In this document: piece by piece, positions 1-7,778 of the stretch | How positions within the stretch are numbered: the first letter of the stretch is position 1 | How the letters are laid out: every line of letters begins with the position of its first letter | Source of the DNA: an uncultured Bacteroides sp. | Lineage (GTDB): Bacteria > Bacteroidota > Bacteroidia > Bacteroidales > Bacteroidaceae | DNA: 9,985 bases | NCBI GenBank assembly: GCA_900551645.1 | Contig: URWP01000085.1 | Coordinates: forward strand, 1-9,985 | Direction: 5' to 3' | Program-made: the position numbers and the translations under genes | The notes under the pieces: generated by a model | Database searches by the model: none | What the model was told of the DNA's origin: nothing | What the model saw: only the letters and a program-made list of their open reading frames with translations

Positions 1-30
1 TTCTATAATCTTCATATGCCATTATATATT

Positions 31-57
31 TTAGGGACATTTACTGAATATCCCTAA
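31..57 (-). terminator. Weak candidate terminator hairpin after the 895-residue receptor gene
   Basis: A perfect 7-bp inverted repeat, TTAGGGA at 31-37 and TCCCTAA at 51-57, encloses a 13-nt loop 27 nt beyond the stop codon at 84-86. Read on the minus strand it is followed by AATATATAAT rather than a run of T. It would therefore be a weak intrinsic terminator, or only an mRNA 3' end hairpin. Bases 58-83 hold nothing else that I recognise. Confidence 0.4.
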
Positions 58-83
58 TTAATAGTTAGTTATCTGAATTTATA

Positions 84-2771
84 TTACAAAGTATACGTTA
101 TTCCCAGTTCGAAACTACTACCCCGCTTGAAACGTTCCACCTCTACTTTCTCGCCGGTAGAAGGAACCTCCTGCTTGAAGATAACCGGCTGATTAAGCAA
201 ATCATTCACCTGTAGCTTAACTGCTACTCTCTTACTGAAGGTAAAACTTCCTACAAAATTCAATGTATGTACAGGCTGCTGTTTCACATCACCCAAACCT
301 GAAATACCTACTGACTGTATACGGGGTCCTTGCAGATTATATACCAGAGCTGCGTTCAGCTGTTGGTCTTCACCAAAACGCGGACTATAGGTTATATCTG
401 CATTCACCAGATAAGGAGAAGCTCCCTGCAAGGCGCGCTGTGTATTGGTATATGCCCCACCTTCAGGCAGTTTCACATCGGTATACATGAACGAAGCATT
501 TGCGCCCAAACGAAGTTCACGAAGCAACTCTTTACGGAACTCAATTTCCAGTCCGGTTGCCATACCGTTGCTGGCATTTTGGAAAGAATGTACTGTAGCT
601 CCACCTGAAAGTTCCTGTATCTGTTCGATCGGATTCTCCAGATGCTTATAATAAGCTGTTACAGAGAACATGTTTCCGTTTTCCTTAAACAATTCATAAC
701 GCAAATCCAGGTTATAGTTATATCCGTTCTGCAAATCGGCATTACCTCGGATTTGAGCTGATCCATAAGATTCCTGATACAGGAACGGAGCCATTTCGAT
801 AAACGAAGGACGGGTTACGGTACGTGAGAATGAAAAACGCAGACTGTTTTCCTTATTAAACTGATAACGAAGGTTCATGGCCGGAAACAAATCGTTGCTG
901 TTCAGGTCTCTTCGTTGCAAGGTACCCCCGTCTTCAGCATAATTGACCCACTGTTTACTGCTTTCATAACGGAGTCCAACATTTACCAGCAAGGCTTCCA
1001 CCGGATAGATGTCTGCCAGAAGATATCCTGCATAAATACGGTTTCCAGCTGAGTACCTGTCCTTAGGCTGCTGTGAACGGGTAATGGAAACTTCGCCGTT
1101 TTCGATACTTTCCTGATTCAGAAAATCAGAAGGTGTATAGATGTCTTCTTCGCTACTGATAGTCGGATTCAACTTGTTCAGGTTATAATAGAAACGGGTA
1201 GAGAAATAATCGCGAGTCTTATCTTTGTAAGTAAATCCTCCCTGCAATTTATTCTGTGCACCAAACTTATATTCACCCATCAGATTACCTACCCATTCCT
1301 TCTCATCCAATGTACCGAAATAACGCATCGTTTCCTGGCGGTTCAGTTTGAACAGTTCTAATGTATTATCTTTCCGGATAAACATTATCTGCCTACGGTC
1401 CGGCTCATCACTGGTAGTTTTGCTATAAGAACCTCCCCAATGTAATCCCCATTTATCGCCGAAGAAATGTTTTCCACTCAGTTGGTGATTCTGCAAACCA
1501 TAAATATGTGTTACGCTGTTGCTACCCAACAGATTATGGTCTTCATAGTCATAACCTTCACGCCGCATATAATTATCGATGGCATTCCGCGCATAAAAAA
1601 AGGTATAACTCAACTGGTCCTGTCCACGGAAACTATATCCCAAACTTCCCAAACCGGCTATTTTCAGTTCATTCGAATAACTGTCATAAGTGAAATCATT
1701 CAGAGTAGTACCGGTAGCTTCCAGCGTACGTACACTAGCATCCATCATAGCCTGCTGTTCGTTACTGACACCTAACGATGCAAGGACACTCAACTTACCA
1801 CTTCCCAAATCAAAATTCTTACCGAAACCGACATTTCCACCAAACTCCGGCAATGCATGTTTTCTGGAAACATCAAAACTGGTATGAAACAACGGATTCG
1901 TCTGAGCATAATCCTCAAAATCGGCCAACTCCATATCCCGCAAACGGCTATCCAGCGAAGGAGTCTTAAACAAAGTTCCTTCATGGTCCATCCGATACAT
2001 TTCTTTTCCTAACGTATTGAACTTTCCACCAGTATTGAACGAAACACTGAAGAAATCCTCACCCGTCTGCTCTTTCGTCCCGATATCGATATGTGCACCT
2101 GAATAATCGGCAAAAGCATTTGCCTCGTACACCTTACTTACTGTAATATTCTTTACAGTAGAAGTTGGGAACAAATCCAACGGAATCAACTTGTTGTCCG
2201 GATTCGGCGAAGCAATGGGAAGTCCGTTCAGAGTAGTCGTACTGTAGCGGTCGCCCAATCCACGCACAATAATCTGTCCTGCCGAGGCAATGGAAACTCC
2301 GGTAATCTTCTTGACACCTTCCTCTACATTCGAGATGCCTTTGGCACTCATTTCCTTGGCACCAATGTTCTCGATAGCTACACTTGATTTCTGACGTTCC
2401 ATCATCAAGGCACGTTCATTTTCCAGATTCTTCTTAGCCACCACAGTCACCTCATCCAACTGCTGATTATCAGGTGCCAAAGCAATGACCAGTTCCTGCG
2501 ACTGTCCTTTCTGTACCTGAATCTGTTCGGTCTTATATGAAACATATTGTACAACCAATGTACAAGTTTCACCAGCAATCCGGTCTAGTTCGAAACGTCC
2601 GTCCATATCAGTTATAGCCCCAACTGTAGTACCGCTAACCTGGACGGTAGCTCCTATCAGCGGTTCTTTCGTCGAACGGTCAATCACCACTCCTTTTACT
2701 GTAAAAGCCTGCGCGCTGAGACTTGTCACCAGCATAGAGGCTGCCAAAATCATCTTATTCGTGCTTATCAT
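84..2771 (-). CDS. TonB-dependent outer-membrane receptor with N-terminal carboxypeptidase-regulatory-like domain
   Basis: This gene encodes a complete 895-residue outer-membrane importer that should be energised by TonB-ExbBD; its ligand is unknown. Seen in the sequence: a signal peptide (residues 1-22, ending SLSAQA before FTVKG); a carboxypeptidase-regulatory-like beta-sandwich at about 23-103 (VKGVVIDRSTKEPLIGATV, then TDMDGRFEL); a TonB-box-like LDEVTVVA near 105-112; a plug domain at about 120-235 with VRGLGDRYSTTTLNG and SGAHIDIGTKE; then a long beta-barrel ending in NDLLNQP and ELGITYTL. The ATG at 2769-2771 is chosen because it directly precedes the signal peptide. The gene is not a SusC: it is shorter, lacks the SusC plug signature, and has no SusD beside it. 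It is monocistronic as seen here, with a candidate promoter upstream and a hairpin downstream. The family assignment is firm. Ligands such as a siderophore, haem, a vitamin or an oligosaccharide all remain possible. Confidence 0.93.
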   Translation of the reverse strand: MISTNKMILAASMLVTSLSAQAFTVKGVVIDRSTKEPLIGATVQVSGTTVGAITDMDGRFELDRIAGETCTLVVQYVSYKTEQIQVQKGQSQELVIALAPDNQQLDEVTVVAKKNLENERALMMERQKSSVAIENIGAKEMSAKGISNVEEGVKKITGVSIASAGQIIVRGLGDRYSTTTLNGLPIASPNPDNKLIPLDLFPTSTVKNITVSKVYEANAFADYSGAHIDIGTKEQTGEDFFSVSFNTGGKFNTLGKEMYRMDHEGTLFKTPSLDSRLRDMELADFEDYAQTNPLFHTSFDVSRKHALPEFGGNVGFGKNFDLGSGKLSVLASLGVSNEQQAMMDASVRTLEATGTTLNDFTYDSYSNELKIAGLGSLGYSFRGQDQLSYTFFYARNAIDNYMRREGYDYEDHNLLGSNSVTHIYGLQNHQLSGKHFFGDKWGLHWGGSYSKTTSDEPDRRQIMFIRKDNTLELFKLNRQETMRYFGTLDEKEWVGNLMGEYKFGAQNKLQGGFTYKDKTRDYFSTRFYYNLNKLNPTISSEEDIYTPSDFLNQESIENGEVSITRSQQPKDRYSAGNRIYAGYLLADIYPVEALLVNVGLRYESSKQWVNYAEDGGTLQRRDLNSNDLFPAMNLRYQFNKENSLRFSFSRTVTRPSFIEMAPFLYQESYGSAQIRGNADLQNGYNYNLDLRYELFKENGNMFSVTAYYKHLENPIEQIQELSGGATVHSFQNASNGMATGLEIEFRKELLRELRLGANASFMYTDVKLPEGGAYTNTQRALQGASPYLVNADITYSPRFGEDQQLNAALVYNLQGPRIQSVGISGLGDVKQQPVHTLNFVGSFTFSKRVAVKLQVNDLLNQPVIFKQEVPSTGEKVEVERFKRGSSFELGITYTL

Positions 2772-2792
2772 GCTCTATATCTTTTACAGCCG

Positions 2793-2822
2793 CAAAAATA
2801 TGCCACGAATATTTCTTACAGA
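2793..2822 (-). promoter_or_regulatory. Candidate Bacteroides-type promoter of the 895-residue receptor gene
   Basis: Reading the minus strand, TATTTTTG at 2800-2793 matches the Bacteroides -7 consensus TAnnTTTG. TCTG at 2822-2819 is one mismatch from the -33 element TTTG, and the spacer is 18 nt. The predicted transcription start would lie about 15-20 nt upstream of the ATG at 2771, giving a short leader. The match is by eye only, and AT-rich DNA gives chance matches. Confidence 0.45.
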
Positions 2823-2907
2823 TTTCATCCTGTTAACAATCCGCTTACGCCACATTTCTTCCATACAGAAAGGGTAACACATCATCTGAATGGAAACTAT
2901 TTAATAT

Positions 2908-2944
2908 AAAAAAATCCAGGAAAACCATATACAGTCTTCCTGGA
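2908..2944 (-). terminator. Intrinsic terminator after the SusD gene
   Basis: A perfect 8-bp stem (TCCAGGAA at 2915-2922 and TTCCTGGA at 2937-2944) has a 14-nt loop. Read on the minus strand it is followed at once by seven T residues (A run at 2908-2914). It lies about 50 nt past the SusD stop codon. This closes the SusC-SusD unit and separates it from the receptor gene beyond, which has its own candidate promoter. Confidence 0.8.
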
Positions 2945-2994
2945 CTCTAACCTATTTCTATATAAAATAAGTTACAAAATAAAATGCTATCTGG

Positions 2995-4812
2995 TTACCA
3001 TCCTGGATTTTGTTCCCATAATCCACCAGTCAGGCTACCTACCATTTCCTGACGGATAGGCAGCAAATAATCACGGTTCACATTAAACTGCCAACCATTC
3101 GGATAATTGGTATTGTTAAACGAAACAATATAACCATCCTTCAACCATAAGTTAGAACCTTCTGTCATAATACCTGAAAAGTGTTCACCTAAAGTGCTTC
3201 CCGTATACAAAGCGCCTGTTGGAGTCTTACCTACAATCAGTTCGTCAGCAGCAGCCCAACGCAGAATATCTGTCAAACGACAATTTTCCAAGGCTTTTTC
3301 TACACGCCGTTCACGACGAACAGCCTGAATGTATTTGTCCAAATTATGGAAAGGATAATCAACATCCGTATTATACTCACGGTCAAAATCTACTTCCGGC
3401 ATTCCAACACGGTCACGCAAAGGTTTCAAGGCAGCCTGTATCTTTGAAGCATTTCCTGCTCCATCCAGTTCTGCCAAAGCCTCAGCATAATTCAACAGAA
3501 TATCAGCGTAACGAACCTGAATGGCAGGTGCCTGTCCACGACTTTCTGTAGTGTAAGCAGCCGAATTTGCAGCATTGAACTCTTCATATTTCAACATGGA
3601 ATAACCAGTTGTATTCTGATGATAGTTAGTAGCATCCAAAGGCGGCCACTCATATAACGTACCATCACTCTGCATCTGTTGGCCCGGCATAAATACAGTC
3701 TGCGACAAACGAGGGTCACGCAAATCCGGATTCAGCTCAGCTCCATAAGTACGTTTTGCCTCTAGCTTCTCGGTTCCTATAAACGGTCTTCCATCTCTTG
3801 TCAGATAATCATCAACTAACGACGCAGATACACCAACCTGTCCCCCTCCCTGACAAGAATAATAGGTAACATTATGACCTATACCAGCAGAAATGTTATA
3901 CTCTTTCCACCACAAGACCTCTTGATTATCACTCAAGTCAATATCAATGAACATATCCCGATAATCGGTCAGAGGATTGCCTGTAGAATAAATGCTCCAT
4001 ACATTACGTTCTATCACTTCACCAGCTGCCTTTACAGCCTGATTCAACCAATCCTGAATTTTAGCCTCGGCATCCGATAATGTCTTATCATAAAACGGAT
4101 CATTCTTTGCACGATGGTATTTCTCCCAGGTAGCAGCAAACAATGCAACTTCACTCTTGAATGCCCGTGCTACATCTTTATGAACACGACGGGAAGCATT
4201 GTTACTCTGTTCATTCAAATAAGTAATGGCCTGATCCAAATCCTTTAAGATGTAATCCGTTATCTCAGTACGGGTATTTCGTGGAAGTTTCATCTGACCG
4301 GCATCCGGATCAAGCAAATCCTCTATCCAGGTGACACCACCATAGTTTACCAACAAATGATAATAATATGCAGCCCGGAAATAATAAGCCTCTCCCAAAC
4401 ATTGTTCATATTCTGAACCTTTGTCCTCACAGTTCCCGATATTCTGAAGCAAGAAATTTACATTACGAATCGACTTGTAGTCATACATGGCGGTAGCACT
4501 GCTCAGTGAAGTCTCACCTGCCAAACGCGAATCAATTGCATTAGGATACAAATTATCACTGTTTGCATCTCCGAAAGCAATGCCGTTGGTAGAACCGCTG
4601 GACTGGGTTTTGATGGCCGAATTATTCACTGTTCCTCCTCCCATTACAGGAACACTTCCTTGATAAAACATATTCAGGTACATGGTAATTTCACTGGTCG
4701 TTGTAAATGCACCTACCGTAGAAATTTCTCCTTGGGGTTCTTGATTGATATCAAAGCAAGAAGTCGTTCCCAAACATAAAGCTGAAACAATCAGCAAATG
4801 TATCTTTTTCAT
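2995..4812 (-). CDS. SusD/RagB-family nutrient-binding outer-membrane lipoprotein
   Basis: This 605-residue surface lipoprotein should form the lid that captures ligand above a SusC barrel. Seen in the sequence: a lipoprotein signal with lipobox TTSC and acylated Cys19; the SusD helical core with EAYYFRAAYYYHLLVNYGG (141-159); RYADILLNYAEAL (434-446); the RRERRVEKAL and RLTDILRW motifs (499-519); and the family's typical C-terminus QNPGW. The length is within the usual 500-650 range and the frame is intact. The ATG at 4810-4812 lies 18 bp after the SusC stop, preceded by a weak purine stretch AGAGAAAAAG, so translation is probably coupled to SusC. A terminator follows. No enzyme gene accompanies it, so the ligand (glycan, glycopeptide or peptide) cannot be assigned. 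Its partner as encoded here is truncated, so this SusD may be idle in the present DNA arrangement. Confidence 0.95.
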   Translation of the reverse strand: MKKIHLLIVSALCLGTTSCFDINQEPQGEISTVGAFTTTSEITMYLNMFYQGSVPVMGGGTVNNSAIKTQSSGSTNGIAFGDANSDNLYPNAIDSRLAGETSLSSATAMYDYKSIRNVNFLLQNIGNCEDKGSEYEQCLGEAYYFRAAYYYHLLVNYGGVTWIEDLLDPDAGQMKLPRNTRTEITDYILKDLDQAITYLNEQSNNASRRVHKDVARAFKSEVALFAATWEKYHRAKNDPFYDKTLSDAEAKIQDWLNQAVKAAGEVIERNVWSIYSTGNPLTDYRDMFIDIDLSDNQEVLWWKEYNISAGIGHNVTYYSCQGGGQVGVSASLVDDYLTRDGRPFIGTEKLEAKRTYGAELNPDLRDPRLSQTVFMPGQQMQSDGTLYEWPPLDATNYHQNTTGYSMLKYEEFNAANSAAYTTESRGQAPAIQVRYADILLNYAEALAELDGAGNASKIQAALKPLRDRVGMPEVDFDREYNTDVDYPFHNLDKYIQAVRRERRVEKALENCRLTDILRWAAADELIVGKTPTGALYTGSTLGEHFSGIMTEGSNLWLKDGYIVSFNNTNYPNGWQFNVNRDYLLPIRQEMVGSLTGGLWEQNPGW

Positions 4813-4830
4813 AATCTTTTTCTCTGTTTT

Positions 4831-7431
4831 TTACATATTTAAAATAACTCCGACAGAAAATACTCTGGTCATCGGATAATTCTTACCAGCCTGCTCAAGA
4901 GAATTATTATAACTGTTGTTTGTAAATAAGCCTTCCGGATCAAAAATGCTACTCAACTTAGTGAAAGTCAACAGATTTTCACCAGAGAAGAAGACCTGTG
5001 CCTTAGTCAGATGAAGTTTACTAATCCATGCTTCTGGCAAATCATAGCTGACAGTCAAGTTCTTCAGACGACAATAAGCCGCACTCTGCATGTAACGGTC
5101 AGACTTCTGAGAAGTCTTCGCACGATATCTTCCTACCGCTGCATTACCGGCTGTATATGGGTTTGGATAATAAGCATCAGGATTATCCGGTGTCCAATAG
5201 TCAAGATGCTCCTTAAAGACAGTCACCTGTGCATAAGCTCCCGATCCCCAGAAATAAGAAGTATTCATAGCAGGTGACCAATCACGCTTACCAACTCCTT
5301 GGAACATCATACTTAAAGTAACCCCCTTCCAAGAAATAGAACCGTTTACAGTATATTGATACCGTGGAGTTGTATTACCGATAACAGTCATATCGCCCAT
5401 ATCACCCAACATATTACTCCCATTATTAATTTTCTTATCTCCATTCAAATCAACATATTTTACATCACCCGGCATCCACGCCTGCCCACTAAGATAAGAC
5501 AAATCATGAGCAGCATTGTATTCATCGGCTTCTTCCTGTGTCTGAATCAATCCGGAGGCACGATATCCCCAGATTTCACCCACTTTCTTTCCCTCATACC
5601 AAGTATTGGCAGGATCAGATCCATCTCCTTCATAAGCAGTTACCTCTGAAGTTGCATCTGAAAGTGAACCTCCGATAGAATAATTGATATCCTTACCTAT
5701 TTTGCCTCTCCATTGCAACATCAACTCCCAACCTCGGTTACGCATTTCAGCGTTGTTTGTTTCTGGAGCTACAGCACCGAAGAAATCGGCCAATGCAACA
5801 GACGGTCCTAGCATATCACGTGTATCACGCTGGAATACATCAAAAGAACCAGTCAATGCATTACCTAAAAATCCGAAATCAATACCGATATTCTTATGAT
5901 CAACTTTTTCCCAAGTTGTATTTGAATCTACAACGGCACCAGGACTAAGATAACCGTCTCGTCCGTTCTGGAAGAACCAGTTACCAATAGATGTAGGATC
6001 CATAGTAGAAGCGAAAGTATAGTAAGCAGCCCCACTTTGGTTACCTAGCAATCCCCACGATACACGTAGTTTTAAATTAGACAATACATCCTGAGTTTTT
6101 TCCATGAACGATTCACGCATAATGTTCCATCCTAAAGAAACAGACGGGAAGAAGCCCCAACGGCTTCCCTTCGCAAAACGAGATGAACCATCATAACGTC
6201 CATTCACTTCCACCAGATAACGTCCCATATAATCATAATTGATACGGCCGAAATAGCCTCGGGTAGCCCAAGCATAACGAGTATCACGTACAGTACGGTC
6301 ACCATCGGCCATCTCCAGACTCGGATTACTTGTAGAAAGAATACCTGTTACAGAATCATACAGATATCTGTATTTATAATATTCCTCCTGATAACCCAAC
6401 ATGAATGTAAAATTATGCTTGTCAGCCAATGATAGTGAATAATTAGTATACAAATTGACCGACTGGTATTGATTATTCATATCATAACGGGTATATGAAT
6501 TGCTTGCCGTACCCACCACTTCAGAACGAGTACCTAGATTATAAGAATCGCCTGACTCATTCGGAATCTGCGGAAGCACTTTCAAAGCCCAATAATCCCG
6601 TGTATTGTAACGATAAGTATAATCAAAGAAAATATGCCAGCCTTTCAATGGTTCCAGTTCCAATCCTCCTGTCATGGTCAAATTATTGTTCTCTGTATTT
6701 GCCTTTGTACCACTTTGCAGATAAGGAATCATAGAAAGTTCAGTAAAATAACCATTCGGATCTATGACACTTACAGTAGGACGGAATCGAGCCAAAGAAT
6801 GGTAAAATCCTTCACTCAAAGCACCTGTACCAAATGGAGATTCATTATCTGAATTCATATATTTGGTATTCACTTTCAGTTTCAACCAGTCTGTAACCTT
6901 TGAAGTTATATTTGCACTGAAATTAAAACGTTTATATCCGATATCCGCATAACGTAACAGCCCATCTTCCTTATACATTCCTCCCGAAACATAATATTGT
7001 GCTTTTTCACCACCTCCACTTACACTGACATTATGATTCTGTTTGAATGCAACATCTTTATAATGCAAATCAAAATAGTTCGTATTCCCCAAACCTTTGG
7101 CACTGTTTTCAAAAGCTCCTACCATTGATTGTCCCGGTGTCAATTCTGCCCATGGGTCCAAATCACCGGGATTTTTCATATATTGTTGCAACTGAGCCAA
7201 TTTTTCATCACTGTACTGCAATGTCATACCTGCATTTTCACACGCCTTATTGAAATATGTAGCAAATTCGTAAGCATTTGCCATATCCGGTAATGACATC
7301 GGCGAAGTCCATCCCAATGTAGCCTGATAGCTGACACGGGTTTTACCCTCCTTACCTTTTTTGGTTGTGACCAGAATAACACCGTAAGCTGCACGAGCAC
7401 CGTATATAGAAGATGCAGCAGCATCTTTCAA
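4831..7431 (-). CDS. SusC/RagA-family TonB-linked transporter, 5'-truncated (silent cassette or recent pseudogene)
   Basis: This is the C-terminal four-fifths of a SusC barrel, 866 codons against about 1000-1100 in the family. It opens with LKDAAASSIYGARAAYG and VTTKKG, which in complete SusC proteins end the plug domain. Missing are the signal peptide, regulatory domain, TonB box and most of the plug, roughly 190-230 residues. Later landmarks are present: WTSPMSLPDMANAYEFA (41-57), the EF-hand-like VDLNGDKKINNG (660-671), YMQSAAYCRLKNLTVSYDLP (780-799), FSGENLLTFTK (815-825) and a terminal strand near 851-866. The nominal start is a TTG (7429-7431) that is really the Leu codon of VLKDAAAS. 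Upstream the frame reads only six further codons (SVVNTV) to a TAA at 7450-7452, with no Shine-Dalgarno site. As it stands the product could not be exported. The clean reading frame and intact SusD argue against old decay. Confidence 0.9.
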   Translation of the reverse strand: MKDAAASSIYGARAAYGVILVTTKKGKEGKTRVSYQATLGWTSPMSLPDMANAYEFATYFNKACENAGMTLQYSDEKLAQLQQYMKNPGDLDPWAELTPGQSMVGAFENSAKGLGNTNYFDLHYKDVAFKQNHNVSVSGGGEKAQYYVSGGMYKEDGLLRYADIGYKRFNFSANITSKVTDWLKLKVNTKYMNSDNESPFGTGALSEGFYHSLARFRPTVSVIDPNGYFTELSMIPYLQSGTKANTENNNLTMTGGLELEPLKGWHIFFDYTYRYNTRDYWALKVLPQIPNESGDSYNLGTRSEVVGTASNSYTRYDMNNQYQSVNLYTNYSLSLADKHNFTFMLGYQEEYYKYRYLYDSVTGILSTSNPSLEMADGDRTVRDTRYAWATRGYFGRINYDYMGRYLVEVNGRYDGSSRFAKGSRWGFFPSVSLGWNIMRESFMEKTQDVLSNLKLRVSWGLLGNQSGAAYYTFASTMDPTSIGNWFFQNGRDGYLSPGAVVDSNTTWEKVDHKNIGIDFGFLGNALTGSFDVFQRDTRDMLGPSVALADFFGAVAPETNNAEMRNRGWELMLQWRGKIGKDINYSIGGSLSDATSEVTAYEGDGSDPANTWYEGKKVGEIWGYRASGLIQTQEEADEYNAAHDLSYLSGQAWMPGDVKYVDLNGDKKINNGSNMLGDMGDMTVIGNTTPRYQYTVNGSISWKGVTLSMMFQGVGKRDWSPAMNTSYFWGSGAYAQVTVFKEHLDYWTPDNPDAYYPNPYTAGNAAVGRYRAKTSQKSDRYMQSAAYCRLKNLTVSYDLPEAWISKLHLTKAQVFFSGENLLTFTKLSSIFDPEGLFTNNSYNNSLEQAGKNYPMTRVFSVGVILNM
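7410..7427. repeat. 18-bp inverted repeat at the SusC truncation point
   Basis: AAGATGC (7410-7416) and GCATCTT (7421-7427) form perfect 7-bp arms around the 4-nt spacer AGCA. The repeat lies inside the codons for KDAAASS and ends about 10-13 bp from the point where SusC homology stops. It may be the core of a site-specific recombination site, or it may simply result from the codons used for the conserved motif. Confidence 0.5.
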
Positions 7432-7447
7432 GACAGTATTTACAACC

Positions 7448-7555
7448 GATTATTACTCAATATTTTATAGATAATAAGTCCGAAATATGGTCATTGTCTT
7501 TAATTGTACATTCTAAAGGGTGAAGATTTAACGCTTTTATTGATTATTAACTCAA
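7448..7555. repeat. Imperfect 13/14-bp direct repeat flanking an 81-bp AT-rich segment
   Basis: GATTATTACTCAA (7448-7460) and GATTATTAACTCAA (7542-7555) differ by one inserted A and have the same orientation. They bound 81 bp of AT-rich DNA (7461-7541) in which I see no gene or clear structure. One copy begins next to the end of the SusC homology. It could be a trace of duplication or slippage, or chance in AT-rich sequence. Confidence 0.4.
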
Positions 7556-7656
7556 AAAGGACATCAACTTGGGTCGTTTCTTCTCTTTTCCTTGCAATTC
7601 GTTTCCGATATTCCACTTCTGTTTTAACTCATTGTTTAAGCTGATAACATCAATAA

Positions 7657-7664
7657 CAAAGGTA
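7657..7664 (-). promoter_or_regulatory. Candidate -7 element (proximal) upstream of the SusC fragment
   Basis: TACCTTTG on the minus strand matches the Bacteroides -7 consensus TAnnTTTG. No good -33 TTTG lies at the usual distance: there is only TTGA at 7690-7687, 22 nt upstream, and a TTTG at 7679-7676, which is too close. If active it would give a leader of about 220 nt before the truncated SusC frame. Confidence 0.35.
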
Positions 7665-7696
7665 ACATTTTTATTCAAAATTTCTTTCAAGTGCTA

Positions 7697-7704
7697 CAAA
7701 GGTA
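7697..7704 (-). promoter_or_regulatory. Candidate -7 element (distal) upstream of the SusC fragment
   Basis: This is a second TACCTTTG on the minus strand, 40 bp upstream of the first and part of a 10-bp direct repeat ACAAAGGTAA (7656-7665 and 7696-7705, plus strand). The expected -33 region near 7723-7730 has no TTTG. It lies between the terminator of the preceding gene and the leader, which is where a promoter would be expected. Confidence 0.35.
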
Positions 7705-7730
7705 AATTAGTTACGAGCATCGAGCGGAGA

Positions 7731-7778
7731 AAAAAAAGGAGAATCTTTCGGCGTATTTCCGTCAGGTTCTCCCTTTTT
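7731..7778 (-). terminator. Intrinsic terminator after the outer-membrane beta-barrel gene, probably bidirectional
   Basis: Read on the minus strand, GGAGAA (7772-7767) pairs with TTCTCC (7743-7738) around a 23-nt loop in which CGG and CCG can also pair. Seven T residues follow (A run at 7731-7737). On the plus strand the same stem is followed by CTTTTT (7773-7778), so it could work in both directions. It begins about 30 nt past the stop codon at 7806-7808. It isolates the beta-barrel gene from the SusC leader. Confidence 0.75.

Larger units (their letters stand above)
7441..7730. other. AT-rich intergenic leader, no credible gene
   Basis: Between the SusC fragment and the terminator of the preceding gene lie 290 bp of AT-rich DNA. 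They contain the two TACCTTTG elements, the imperfect direct repeats, and one short minus-strand frame (7547-7690, 47 codons) without a ribosome-binding site. I find no sequence encoding the missing SusC N-terminus in any frame, so the N-terminal part is absent here rather than merely frameshifted. Confidence 0.7.

Noticed and set aside
1467..1775. Plus-strand 102-codon open frame, and the other plus-strand frames inside the four genes
   Set aside because: All lie antisense to long, clearly recognisable outer-membrane protein genes and show no domain, signal or ribosome-binding site. They are shadows of the real coding strand.
84..2771. Assigning the 895-residue receptor to iron, haem or vitamin B12 uptake
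   Set aside because: No ligand-specific residues, Fur-box-like site or riboswitch were recognised, and no transport or processing genes lie beside it within the window.
7224..7424. Minus-strand 66-codon frame with an ATG at the start of the SusC fragment
   Set aside because: It is out of frame with the SusC similarity and has no family features. The true SusC frame contains conserved motifs over the same bases.
7431..7452. The TTG at 7429-7431 as a genuine SusC start
   Set aside because: It is the Leu codon of the conserved VLKDAAAS motif, is not preceded by a ribosome-binding site, and would give a protein without signal peptide, TonB box or full plug.
7701..7715. GTAA/TTAC short inverted repeat as an invertible-promoter end
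   Set aside because: The arms are only 4 bp, no matching partner was seen elsewhere in the window, and there is no recombinase gene in view. It is too weak to call.
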